DNA of 64,000 nucleotides from an uncultured Aquimarina sp. (GTDB taxonomy: Bacteria > Bacteroidota > Bacteroidia > Flavobacteriales > Flavobacteriaceae), in assembly GCA_947493035.1 (NCBI GenBank), contig CANLOW010000002.1, forward strand, positions 310,001-374,000. The letters are read 5' to 3'. Under the pieces are notes generated by a model, which saw only the letters and a list, made by a program, of their open reading frames with translations, searched no databases and was not told the origin of the DNA. The translations under genes were made by a program, and so were the position numbers. Positions 1-8,074 of this stretch are shown in pieces (positions within the stretch are counted from its first letter, which is position 1; every line of letters starts with the position of its first letter).

Positions 1-1
1 T

Positions 2-703
2 ATCTACGGAGTGCTTTTTGGATTGACTTATTTAGAAATGCCTGTATTGGGAATGATTTTTTTCTATCTGGCTATTTTTGGCTTGTTACCATTTGTAATT
101 CATGGTTCTATGAGGTATCGATTATCTAGATCCTCTTGGAAAGGAATTCATTTTGGATACAGAGGTGACCTAAAAGAATTCTCTAAAAAATACTATAAAG
201 ATGTACTTTTCTCCATACTGACTTTAGGAATTTATGGAGCTTGGATGACAATGAATATTCGAAAATATACTGTTTCTCACAGTAGGTATGGTGATGTGAA
301 GTTTGATTTTCACGGAGAAGGTGGGCGCTATTTTGGAATACTTGTAGGTGGTTATATCCTATCGATTATAACATTAGGAATTTATAGTTTTTGGTGGATG
401 AAAGACCTAATTAACTATTACTATAACAATATTGAAATGGATCAAAACGGAACAAAAATTCCTTTTAAATCAACAATTAAAGGTGATGGTTTGTTTGGTC
501 TAATGATTGTTAACTTCTTAATTGTCTTCTTTACACTAGGTCTAGGTGCACCTTGGGCTCAAGTACGTACTATGAAATATTTATGTAATCATCTTTTTAT
601 TGGGGGTGAATTTGATGCCAATGCTGTTACTCAAACCGAAGAAGAGTATAAAGATGCAACGGGTGAAGATCTTGGTGATATGTTAGATATAGGAATCATA
701 TAA
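2..703 (+). CDS. DUF898 (YjgN-like) membrane protein, 5' end outside the window
   Basis: The frame is open from base 2, so the gene starts left of the window; the GTG at 11 is only an internal codon. The visible part has three copies of a membrane unit with the signature TLGIYxxW / TLGIYSFWW / TLGLGAPWA, each followed by a charged segment with conserved aromatic residues. This internal triplication is typical of the DUF898/YjgN family of inner-membrane proteins, whose function is unknown. The stop overlaps the next ATG by one base (TAATG), so it is co-translated with the M48 protease; this pairing suggests a shared envelope role (inference). Confidence 0.85.
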   Translation: MYGVLFGLTYLEMPVLGMIFFYLAIFGLLPFVIHGSMRYRLSRSSWKGIHFGYRGDLKEFSKKYYKDVLFSILTLGIYGAWMTMNIRKYTVSHSRYGDVKFDFHGEGGRYFGILVGGYILSIITLGIYSFWWMKDLINYYYNNIEMDQNGTKIPFKSTIKGDGLFGLMIVNFLIVFFTLGLGAPWAQVRTMKYLCNHLFIGGEFDANAVTQTEEEYKDATGEDLGDMLDIGII

Positions 704-1851
704 TGAATTACAATAATATTATTTATTATAACGGAAAAAGCTCAGCTTCTCACAAGGCTGAGCTTTCGTTGCTTAAAGATGGAATTACTATAAATTTCAT
801 AGATCAAAACCATCTAAGATCTACTACTTGGAAGTCGCAACACATCCATAAACCTGAAATGTCTGGTGGCAATATACTAACCCTGCGTTATGGTGATTCG
901 TTTCCTTATCAGTCTATAGAAATTAAGGATCGTGTATTAGCTAAAAAAATACTAAACGATTATAACTTAAATACCAAATCAAAAAAATATGATTTTTTCC
1001 TAGAAAATGGAATAAAAGGCGTAGCCATTGGTTCAGTTATATTTATCGGTGTTTTTTTATTATTCTACAAAATCATTTTACCTAATTTGGCACTTGCCGC
1101 TGCGTCTACTGTTCCTATTTCATATGAAGAAAAAATAGGAAAAACCTTCAAGAATTCTCTTATATCTGAACGTGAAATTGATAGTGTAAAAACAAAAGCA
1201 TTAACTCGTTTTTTTAAAAGCTTAGATTTTGAGAGTCCTTATAATTTAGACTTTACTGTGGTTAAGTCTCCAATTCAAAATGCTTTCGCTACTCCTGGAG
1301 GTAATATTGTTATTTTTTCTAAGATTATAGAAGAAATGGAATGCCCTGAAGAATTAGCGGCACTGATTGGTCACGAATTAACTCATGTTAATGAAAGACA
1401 TTCTACAAAAGCAATTTTCAGAAGTTTAGCTAATTATTTAGCGTTATCTGTTATATTAAATGATATCAATGGAATTACAGCTGTTATCTTAGACAATGCG
1501 AACACTATTAATGAACTCTCTTTCTCTCGTGAATTAGAAGAAGAGGCTGACAAAAAAGCTTTAGAGTACTTATACCAAAGCAATATCAACCCTAACGGTA
1601 TGGTTAGTCTAATGGAACAATTAGACGCACTTTCAAATGGCACTGATATTCCAGAATTTTTATCGACACATCCTATAACAGAAAATCGTATTTCTTTTAG
1701 TAAAAATTATATTATGGAAAGAGGGAGTTCCAAAAACTATGTCACACCTAACTGGCACGATTCATGGAAAATACTTAAAACACCAAGTGATTATAGCAAC
1801 ACGATAGAAGAAAAGATTATTAAGATTTTCAAAATGGCCAAAACAAAATAA
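703..1851 (+). CDS. M48 family membrane-anchored metalloprotease
   Basis: An M48 zinc protease. Residues about 1-95 form a beta-rich domain, one transmembrane helix lies near residues 102-125, and the catalytic domain follows. The zinc motif is HELTH at residues 224-228, with the third-ligand glutamate in the downstream SRELEEEADKKA segment, as in Oma1/BepA-type proteases. The final helix-rich part carries the STHPITENRI motif common near the end of this group. It starts on the last base of the DUF898 stop codon. The likely role is turnover of misfolded envelope proteins (family knowledge); the substrate is not visible. Confidence 0.9.
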   Translation: MNYNNIIYYNGKSSASHKAELSLLKDGITINFIDQNHLRSTTWKSQHIHKPEMSGGNILTLRYGDSFPYQSIEIKDRVLAKKILNDYNLNTKSKKYDFFLENGIKGVAIGSVIFIGVFLLFYKIILPNLALAAASTVPISYEEKIGKTFKNSLISEREIDSVKTKALTRFFKSLDFESPYNLDFTVVKSPIQNAFATPGGNIVIFSKIIEEMECPEELAALIGHELTHVNERHSTKAIFRSLANYLALSVILNDINGITAVILDNANTINELSFSRELEEEADKKALEYLYQSNINPNGMVSLMEQLDALSNGTDIPEFLSTHPITENRISFSKNYIMERGSSKNYVTPNWHDSWKILKTPSDYSNTIEEKIIKIFKMAKTK

Positions 1852-1955
1852 GGATAGCTTAAAATATTCTAAATAAAATCTTAAAACACTATTAAATTCT
1901 CCTTAAAAAGAACCTCTTTGTTAGCTATCTAACATTTTAAAAATTAGCTTAGTCA

Positions 1956-1963
1956 TAATTTTG
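1956..1963 (+). promoter_or_regulatory. Bacteroidota -7 box (TAATTTTG)
   Basis: TAATTTTG matches the flavobacterial -7 consensus TAnnTTTG and lies 25 bases before the lipoprotein ATG at 1989. A clear TTG -33 element at 19-base spacing is not visible, so this is a weak call. Confidence 0.3.
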
Positions 1964-1988
1964 AAATACAAATAATAAGGCAATTATA

Positions 1989-2897
1989 ATGAAACTTACA
2001 AAATTAACTCTAGCTAGCTTGATGGGCTTATCTATGTTAGTAGCTTGTGCTGATGATGACAGTACTGATGATGGTAATTTAAAATTGAATATCGAAGGTT
2101 TAGAAGCCTTAGGTAGCGATTTTGTTTACGAAGGATGGCTGATTGTAAATGGTGCCCCTGTATCTACAGGTCGCTTTGTTGATCCTGCTCTAAAATCACA
2201 AAGTGCAGATCAAGATATTCTAGATCAAGCTGCAACATTTGTTTTAACTATAGAACCTGCAGATGAATCAGGAGATGCGCTTGCTGCTCCTTCTGATAGT
2301 AAAATGTTTGGTGCTAACTTTGATGGTGACAGTGCCGCTATTGGTTATGGAACAATCAACCCAGGGTTTTCTAACTTACAAAATGTTGATATAACTGGAT
2401 ACGCATTTTTGAGAACTCCTACTGATGAACCAGCAGGAACTGAAAATAACGGAAATGATAAAGCTGGGATATGGTTCGGTTCACCTGGAATGCCTCCTGC
2501 TGCTGATTTGAAATTACCGGATTTATCTAACACTCCTGGATGGACATACGAAGGATGGATTGTTAAAGATGGAACTCCATACTCAACAGGAACTTTTGGT
2601 GACCCACAGGCTGCTGATGACAATGCTTCTACTTCTAAAGCTAAAGGAGATGCTAACGATGGACCTCCAATCCCTGGTGAAGATTTTATCCAAAATCTTG
2701 AAGGAACTGGATTTGCTGGTGGAGCTGACCTTAGAGGCGGAACAGCAGTAATCTCTATTGAGCCTGTACCAGATGATAGTCCAATGCCTTTTAAATTAAA
2801 ACCATTAACTGGTGCTATTGGACAAGGTACTGCACCAGAGAGATATCTTTTAGAAGCTAATATAGGAAGCTTCCCTACAGGAACTATAACAAGGTAA
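1989..2897 (+). CDS. Lipoprotein with two repeated WLIV-G domains
   Basis: An N-terminal lipoprotein signal ends in LVAC (Cys20), followed by an acidic DDDS stretch typical of surface-exposed flavobacterial lipoproteins. The mature part holds two related domains, one opening with YEGWLIVNGAPVSTGRF (about residue 47) and one with YEGWIVKDGTPYSTGTF (about residue 186). Each continues into a TxxISIEP/VLTIEP-like strand. The repeat loosely resembles the beta-sandwich of anti-sigma-K factor C-terminal domains, but no enzymatic residues are evident. It stands alone between the M48 gene and a convergent terminator. Function unknown. Confidence 0.8.
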   Translation: MKLTKLTLASLMGLSMLVACADDDSTDDGNLKLNIEGLEALGSDFVYEGWLIVNGAPVSTGRFVDPALKSQSADQDILDQAATFVLTIEPADESGDALAAPSDSKMFGANFDGDSAAIGYGTINPGFSNLQNVDITGYAFLRTPTDEPAGTENNGNDKAGIWFGSPGMPPAADLKLPDLSNTPGWTYEGWIVKDGTPYSTGTFGDPQAADDNASTSKAKGDANDGPPIPGEDFIQNLEGTGFAGGADLRGGTAVISIEPVPDDSPMPFKLKPLTGAIGQGTAPERYLLEANIGSFPTGTITR

Positions 2898-2933
2898 CTA
2901 CTAGTTTTTAGTATTTTTAGTAATTTTGCGAGA

Positions 2934-2971
2934 TAAGGCCATTTTCATTTTGAAAATGGCCTTATTTTTTT
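2934..2971. terminator. Bidirectional terminator between lipoprotein and crtY
   Basis: A perfect 15-base stem (TAAGGCCATTTTCA arm at 2934-2947, complement at 2951-2964) is followed by a T-run, and preceded by A-rich sequence on the other side. Its right arm overlaps the crtY stop codon at 2962-2964, so it can end both convergent transcripts. Confidence 0.85.
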
Positions 2972-4107
2972 CTAAATAAAGCTCTAAGAAAAGGTAAGTA
3001 AGGTAATTGCAAGATTAATTTCACATCCTCAAAAAAAGATGTTTTCTCATCTAAAAACTTAAATAGAAGTGAAATCTGTGGTCTTTTATACATTTCAAAG
3101 AAAAGCTTACCTCCTATTTTATTATCGTATTTGAGAATTTTCAGTAATAATCTATCGTAAAAATGATATCGTCTAGGTTTAGCTAAATAGACTCTATCTT
3201 TTTTAAGTCCATCCAAAATTCTACTTACGTAAGCTTCTGTAGCTTTAAATGCGTAACCAGAAGAGGGCTTTACCCAACCTGCTGCAGTACCTATTTTTAT
3301 AATATGTTGTTGTTGTTGTTCCGAAAAATTATAGTCGGTCATTGGGATTTCTCCGTATTCAATACTGTGAATAGTATAGGACATATTAGTATATCCTTTT
3401 TCTAAGTAAGATTCTAATTGATTTTTAAATACTGATTTTTCAGGGGTAAATGATGCAAAAAAAGTATACTCTACAAGCGCTTTTCTTTTTGAAAATGGTA
3501 AGATATAAACAAAACTCGTACTTCCCTCCCATTGATGACTATAGTCCATCATAGTACATTGTTCTTCGTTAAAAACGTCTTGTTCAAACTCTACTTCATA
3601 ACCTAAAAACGACTGATTAACATAAGTACTAGTTTCTTTTATTTCTTTTAAAGAAACTGTTATTCTACTATCAAAAACCCTTGAGGCTTCAAAAGCAGTT
3701 TTATCTATTTTCACTAAAACTCTAGAACCATGGTTACATACTTCTGTTACTTTATCCTGTACTATGGAAATATTTGGAGTATTCTTAATCTTATGAAGCG
3801 CCATCGAATAAAAATCGATACTTTTTATCGTTTTATATTCATAGGGTAATAAATCAAAAGTGAGCTCTTCATTAGTAGGAGATATACAACGGGCTGATTC
3901 CCATTTTCTATGAACGATATCATCCCATTTACCAATACCCTTTTCCCAAAAACTAAATGTTTTGTCATTAGTTTTCTTTTGATCGGGATCTATTATTAAA
4001 ATGCGTTTATTTAAAAAAAAAGAATCTTCTAAAAATGCTAATGCTAATTGAAGTCCGGCAACACCTGCACCTACAATGATGTAGTCATATTGATTAGAAA
4101 CTGCCAC
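2962..4107 (-). CDS. crtY: Lycopene beta-cyclase
   Basis: FAD/NAD(P)-type flavoprotein of the CrtY lycopene cyclase family, close to the usual length of about 385 aa. The N-terminus has a Rossmann dinucleotide motif (IIVGAGVAGLQLA) and the family's early KTFSFWEKG segment; the later FVYILPF and GTAAGWVKPSSGYAF blocks are also typical. It would close both ends of lycopene to give beta-carotene at the membrane. It is the last gene of the merR-crtI-crtB-crtZ-crtY operon, 6 bases after crtZ, and ends in a shared terminator. Confidence 0.95.
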   Translation of the reverse strand: MAVSNQYDYIIVGAGVAGLQLALAFLEDSFFLNKRILIIDPDQKKTNDKTFSFWEKGIGKWDDIVHRKWESARCISPTNEELTFDLLPYEYKTIKSIDFYSMALHKIKNTPNISIVQDKVTEVCNHGSRVLVKIDKTAFEASRVFDSRITVSLKEIKETSTYVNQSFLGYEVEFEQDVFNEEQCTMMDYSHQWEGSTSFVYILPFSKRKALVEYTFFASFTPEKSVFKNQLESYLEKGYTNMSYTIHSIEYGEIPMTDYNFSEQQQQHIIKIGTAAGWVKPSSGYAFKATEAYVSRILDGLKKDRVYLAKPRRYHFYDRLLLKILKYDNKIGGKLFFEMYKRPQISLLFKFLDEKTSFFEDVKLILQLPYLPFLRALFRKK

Positions 4108-4113
4108 TAAAAT

Positions 4114-4566
4114 TTATGACTTTTTAAAATACTTAAAAGGCACAAATAACATCCCAAAACATTCACCATCACCTTTACCTAGATGCTTGTGGTGCATTTT
4201 ATGTGCTCTTCTAATTCCTTTTGCGTACCAATTATTAGCATTTCTAAACATTTTAAAACGTTGATGAATAAATATATCATGCACTAAAAAGTAAGTAGCT
4301 CCATAGGCAAAGATCCCTAATCCTATTGGTAATCCAAACCATGCTATATCATACCTCCATAATGCAAAACAAACAATACTCACAATAGCATAAAACAAAA
4401 AGAAAAAATCATTCCACTCCCACCAACTACTGTGTTTTTTATGATGATGATCTTCATGTAAAGACCAAAGAAAACCATGCATCACATATTTATGTGTAAA
4501 CCATGCCATTGCTTCCATACCAAGAAAGGTACTACCAAAAATCAATATCCAATAAAAAGTCTGCAT
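4114..4566 (-). CDS. crtZ: Beta-carotene 3-hydroxylase
   Basis: Small di-iron membrane hydroxylase of the fatty-acid-hydroxylase superfamily. Histidine clusters that bind the iron pair are visible: HKYVMHG, HEDHHHKKH, HDIFIHQ and HKMHHKHLG. Three to four membrane helices lie between them. It adds hydroxyl groups to both rings of beta-carotene to make zeaxanthin. It lies 6 bases after crtB and 6 before crtY, so it is in the same transcript. No ketolase (crtW) is present, so zeaxanthin is the expected end product of this cluster. Confidence 0.95.
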   Translation of the reverse strand: MQTFYWILIFGSTFLGMEAMAWFTHKYVMHGFLWSLHEDHHHKKHSSWWEWNDFFFLFYAIVSIVCFALWRYDIAWFGLPIGLGIFAYGATYFLVHDIFIHQRFKMFRNANNWYAKGIRRAHKMHHKHLGKGDGECFGMLFVPFKYFKKS

Positions 4567-4572
4567 TGCACC

Positions 4573-5412
4573 CTAAATTAAACCTAAACGGTATGTAAAA
4601 TAACTATTAGCAAGTAAACCAAATTTTTGATAATCTGGTACTCGAATTCGTGTTTCTTTTATTTTTTCTGAAGGTGTTTCCTTTAATTTATTAAGAAGCT
4701 TACTGTAATATCTAAATGCTGTATAAACACCAAAACGTGCTTCTAATGGCAACTTTCGAATTCCTACTTTTGCTTTTGAGAAATCTTCTTCAATCTCTTG
4801 TATTATTTGCTGCTTACTATCTTCCGTTAAATTTAACAAATCTGTATTAGGAAAATAAGTACGGTCTAAACCTTCAAAATCAGCTTTCAAATCTCTTAAA
4901 AAGTTTACTTTTTGAAAAGCCGAACCTAAGCGCATCGCACTATCTTTTAGTGATCCATATGCTGCTTTGTTTCCATTAACAAAAACACACAAACACATTA
5001 AACCTACGACATCTGCTGACCCGTATATGTATTCTTTATACTCGTCTTGGGTTAAATAATCTTTCTTAGTTAAATCTAATCGCATACTTTTCATAAATGC
5101 CTCGTACAATTCAGCTGGAATACTGTATTTGTGTACAGTTTCTTGAAAAGCATTTAAAATAGGATTAAGACTTATTTTATGAGTGATCGCATCATACATT
5201 TGCCTTTCGAAGTCTTCGAATAGATATTTTTTCGGGAATTCATGAAAAGTATCGACAATCTCATCTGCAAAACGCACAAAACCATAAATATTATATATGT
5301 CTTGTCGGATTGATGTCCCTAACATACGTGTAGCAGAAGCAAATGAAGTACTATACGACTGAGTAACTTCTTTGCAACATTTTCTAGCAACGGAGTCAAA
5401 AATAGATTTCAT
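4573..5412 (-). CDS. crtB: Phytoene synthase
   Basis: Trans-isoprenyl diphosphate synthase of the squalene/phytoene synthase family. Two aspartate-rich Mg-binding motifs are present: ADEIVD (about residues 49-54) and LRDLKAD (about 173-179), with the SYSTSFASAT motif near the N-terminus. It condenses two GGPP molecules head to head into phytoene, the first committed carotenoid step. No GGPP synthase is in the window, so the precursor must be made elsewhere. It sits 20 bases after crtI. Confidence 0.95.
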   Translation of the reverse strand: MKSIFDSVARKCCKEVTQSYSTSFASATRMLGTSIRQDIYNIYGFVRFADEIVDTFHEFPKKYLFEDFERQMYDAITHKISLNPILNAFQETVHKYSIPAELYEAFMKSMRLDLTKKDYLTQDEYKEYIYGSADVVGLMCLCVFVNGNKAAYGSLKDSAMRLGSAFQKVNFLRDLKADFEGLDRTYFPNTDLLNLTEDSKQQIIQEIEEDFSKAKVGIRKLPLEARFGVYTAFRYYSKLLNKLKETPSEKIKETRIRVPDYQKFGLLANSYFTYRLGLI

Positions 5413-5432
5413 GATATGCGGTTGTTATGTTG

Positions 5433-6884
5433 TTAATCAATCATTAAACCTGCTACTAATTTTCCTGAAATTAAAGCCGGTGGTACTCCTGGACCTGGTA
5501 CTGTAAGCTGCCCTGTAAAGAACAAGTTTTTAGCTTTTGAACTACGTAAACCTGGTCTTAAAAAAGCTGTTTGTAATAAAGTGTTTGCCATACCATAAGC
5601 ATTCCCTTTATAAGAATTGTATCTAGACTTAAAATCATTAACACAAAAGCTTTTCTTAAAACTAATATTATTTGATATATCTTGACTCGTTATTCTTTCG
5701 AATCTAGTTATAATTTTGTTAAAATACTTTTCCCTCAACTCTTCTGTATCCTTAACTCCTGGTGCTAATGGAATTAAGAAAAAACCATTTTCACAACCTT
5801 CTGGCGCTGTACTGGGATCTGTTATTGAAGTAAAATTTGCATAGAACAATGGTTCTGTTGGCCATTGAGGTGCATCATATATTTCATAAGCGTGTTTTTC
5901 AAAATCTGTATCGAAAAACAAGTTATGATGACTAACACCTTTTAATTTTTTGTCAAACCCAACATAAAACAAAAGACTAGACGGTGCGAATGTCTTCTTA
6001 TCCCAAAATTTTTCACTGTATTGCTTGTACTCTTTACCGATAAGTGTTTCTGTATGGTGATAATCTGCACCACTTAGAACTTTATCAAATTTTAAATATT
6101 CATTATTTACAGTGATTCCTCTAGTTATTTTATCTTCTATATGTATTTTTTCTACATTAGCATTGACCACAAATTCTACACCTAAAGAAGTAGCTAACTT
6201 GACCATACCCTGGACTACTGCATGCATCCCTCCCTTTGGTTGCCATGTACCTAAACCAAAATCTGCATAATTCATAAAATTGTAAAATGCAGGTGTATCC
6301 TTTGGCTTAGCACCTAAAAAAAGAACGGGGAATTCTAAGATAGATACCAATCTAGGATCTTTTACTTTCTTGCGTACATCTTTAGAGATATTCCCGAAAA
6401 ATTGCCCTAATTTCTTAATTGTTTTAGGGGTTACTAATTCTAAAGGTGAAATTCCAGGACGATAAACTACATCCTTAATCGCTACATCATAATTACTCTT
6501 AGCATCTGCTATAAACTCTTTCAAAGCTTCGGCACTACCCTTTTCAACATTCTCGAATGTATCGTAGATATCTTCTAATGTATCCGGAATGTCAATTTTA
6601 CTATCTTCAAAAAAAACAGAGTATGCAGGATTCAACTTTTCTATTTCATAAAAGTCTGAAGCCTTGTATCCAAAATCATTAAAAAAACGCTCGAAAACAT
6701 CAGGCATCCAATACCATGAAGGTCCCATGTCGAATGTATATCCATTCTCTTTAAACTGACTAGCTCTTCCTCCTAAACTTTCATTCTTCTCAAAAACAGT
6801 AACATTAAAACCTTCTTTAGCTAAATAACAAGCAGCGGATAAAGATGAAAATCCAGATCCTATAATAGCAACTGATTTACTCAT
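5433..6884 (-). CDS. crtI: Phytoene desaturase
   Basis: FAD-dependent CrtI-type desaturase, 483 aa, with the N-terminal dinucleotide motif AIIGSGFSSLSAACYLA, then the flavin contact block ESLGGRASQ and DMGPSWYWMPDVF, and the C-terminal FFTGQLTVPGPGVPPALISG signature. It converts phytoene to lycopene by four desaturations. Its start codon lies directly after the stop of the MerR-type regulator with no gap, so regulator and biosynthesis genes are translated from one transcript. Confidence 0.96.
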   Translation of the reverse strand: MSKSVAIIGSGFSSLSAACYLAKEGFNVTVFEKNESLGGRASQFKENGYTFDMGPSWYWMPDVFERFFNDFGYKASDFYEIEKLNPAYSVFFEDSKIDIPDTLEDIYDTFENVEKGSAEALKEFIADAKSNYDVAIKDVVYRPGISPLELVTPKTIKKLGQFFGNISKDVRKKVKDPRLVSILEFPVLFLGAKPKDTPAFYNFMNYADFGLGTWQPKGGMHAVVQGMVKLATSLGVEFVVNANVEKIHIEDKITRGITVNNEYLKFDKVLSGADYHHTETLIGKEYKQYSEKFWDKKTFAPSSLLFYVGFDKKLKGVSHHNLFFDTDFEKHAYEIYDAPQWPTEPLFYANFTSITDPSTAPEGCENGFFLIPLAPGVKDTEELREKYFNKIITRFERITSQDISNNISFKKSFCVNDFKSRYNSYKGNAYGMANTLLQTAFLRPGLRSSKAKNLFFTGQLTVPGPGVPPALISGKLVAGLMID

Positions 6885-7775
6885 CTAACCTATTAGTTTT
6901 TCAAAATCTTCAAACGAGTGTATTGTTTTAATTTTCATTGAATAAGGAATAGATACTTCTTGTAAATGCCTTCCCATAACCCATAATTGATGATCTGTAT
7001 CTTGACAAATACGTTTCTTAAAATCTTCTATATATGATAAGGTCTCCGTAAGTTTAGGAGCAATCGTAAAATAAGAAGCAAAAACTAAATGATTTTGCAA
7101 TCCAGCCAAATTCTCTAAATATTCTGTTGAAATATTCCCTCCTAAATAAATACTCTTATATCCCTCTTCTAGGATAATACTATTTAAAAATAAAAGACTT
7201 AAATCATTGATTTCCCCAGAGGGTAAAAACATTACAAATGTCTTATCCTTTTTAATGATTTCTTGACGTTGTAGGTTATCTATATGGGCTATCAGTTTTT
7301 GCTTGATCAAGCCTGAAATAAAATGCTCATGAGAACTATTAATACTATTAGTCTGCCATAGCATACCTACTTCATTAAGAAAAGGTATGAATACATCTTT
7401 AAATATTTTTCTGAAATTAAAACGTTGAGATACCTTATCGAAGGTATCATGAAAATTTGAAGCACTATAATTTAGCATTGCCATCTTTAAATCGTTGAAA
7501 GATCTATCTATGGTAGTTTGATCAGAAACAATACTGTTGACATATTCATCTATCTCAGCTTGTGATAGCTTGGATATTCTAGAAATTTTATATCCACAAT
7601 TCACTAGAAAAGAAACGTTCAATAATTTTTGAAGACTCTGTATACTGTATAATCGAATATTTGTATCAGTACGTTCTGGATTTAGAAGATTGTATCTTTT
7701 TTCCCAAATACGAATTGTATGAGCTTTTATCCCACAGATATTTTCTAAATCTTTAATGCTATACGCCTGACTCAT
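6885..7775 (-). CDS. MerR/CarH-like regulator of the carotenoid operon, cobalamin-ligand His absent
   Basis: N-terminal MerR winged-helix domain (residues 4-70, HTIRIWEKRYNLLNPERT) joined to a four-helix bundle and a Rossmann-like cobalamin-binding-type domain, as in the B12 photoreceptor CarH. The light-sensing W-x9-EH motif is intact (W140, E150, H151). The cobalt-ligand motif ExHxxG, however, reads E188-I-N190-D-L-S193, so the lower-ligand His is Asn and the Gly is Ser. It heads the crt operon, which implies it controls carotenoid synthesis and probably its own promoter. Whether it binds B12 at all is doubtful. Confidence 0.9.
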   Translation of the reverse strand: MSQAYSIKDLENICGIKAHTIRIWEKRYNLLNPERTDTNIRLYSIQSLQKLLNVSFLVNCGYKISRISKLSQAEIDEYVNSIVSDQTTIDRSFNDLKMAMLNYSASNFHDTFDKVSQRFNFRKIFKDVFIPFLNEVGMLWQTNSINSSHEHFISGLIKQKLIAHIDNLQRQEIIKKDKTFVMFLPSGEINDLSLLFLNSIILEEGYKSIYLGGNISTEYLENLAGLQNHLVFASYFTIAPKLTETLSYIEDFKKRICQDTDHQLWVMGRHLQEVSIPYSMKIKTIHSFEDFEKLIG

Positions 7776-7800
7776 TCTGTTTAGTTATTTCATTTTAAAG

Positions 7801-7820
7801 TTAAACAAATTTAAACAAAT
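7801..7820. promoter_or_regulatory. Tandem 10-base repeat, candidate operator of the MerR/CarH-like regulator
   Basis: TTAAACAAAT occurs twice in direct succession, 26-45 bases upstream of the regulator's start codon; read on the minus strand the unit is ATTTGTTTAA. CarH-type regulators bind tandem direct repeats of about one helical turn in their own promoter, so this is a plausible autoregulatory operator (inference). Confidence 0.45.
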
Positions 7821-7975
7821 AATCGATTTATGAAAATATTATATCCGATAGACCATATAATTTATGATGCTTTTAACGCTTCTCTCGTTTTATTTAAAAA
7901 TTCTTAGTTAAAAGCTATAAATAAATTATTTATTTAAACTCTTTAAAAGAAAAACACATTGACCAATCTAATTAC

Positions 7976-7999
7976 TGACATTATTAAGACAGTTTGTCA
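7976..7999. promoter_or_regulatory. Inverted repeat TGACA-N14-TGTCA upstream of htpG
   Basis: TGACA (7976-7980) pairs with TGTCA (7995-7999). An inner copy, GACA-GTT-TGTC, lies at 7988-7998. The element sits about 75 bases before the htpG start and could be a heat-shock or stress operator; no regulator is known from this window. Confidence 0.3.
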
Positions 8000-8074
8000 T
8001 ATTATAAAAATTGGTATTTTTTTTGACTTTTGATTTACATCATTTGAATTTTAAAATCATAAAACTATACACTT

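Noticed and set aside
2345-2623. Open frame of 92 codons on the minus strand
   Set aside because: Antisense to the two-repeat lipoprotein; no start context or domain.
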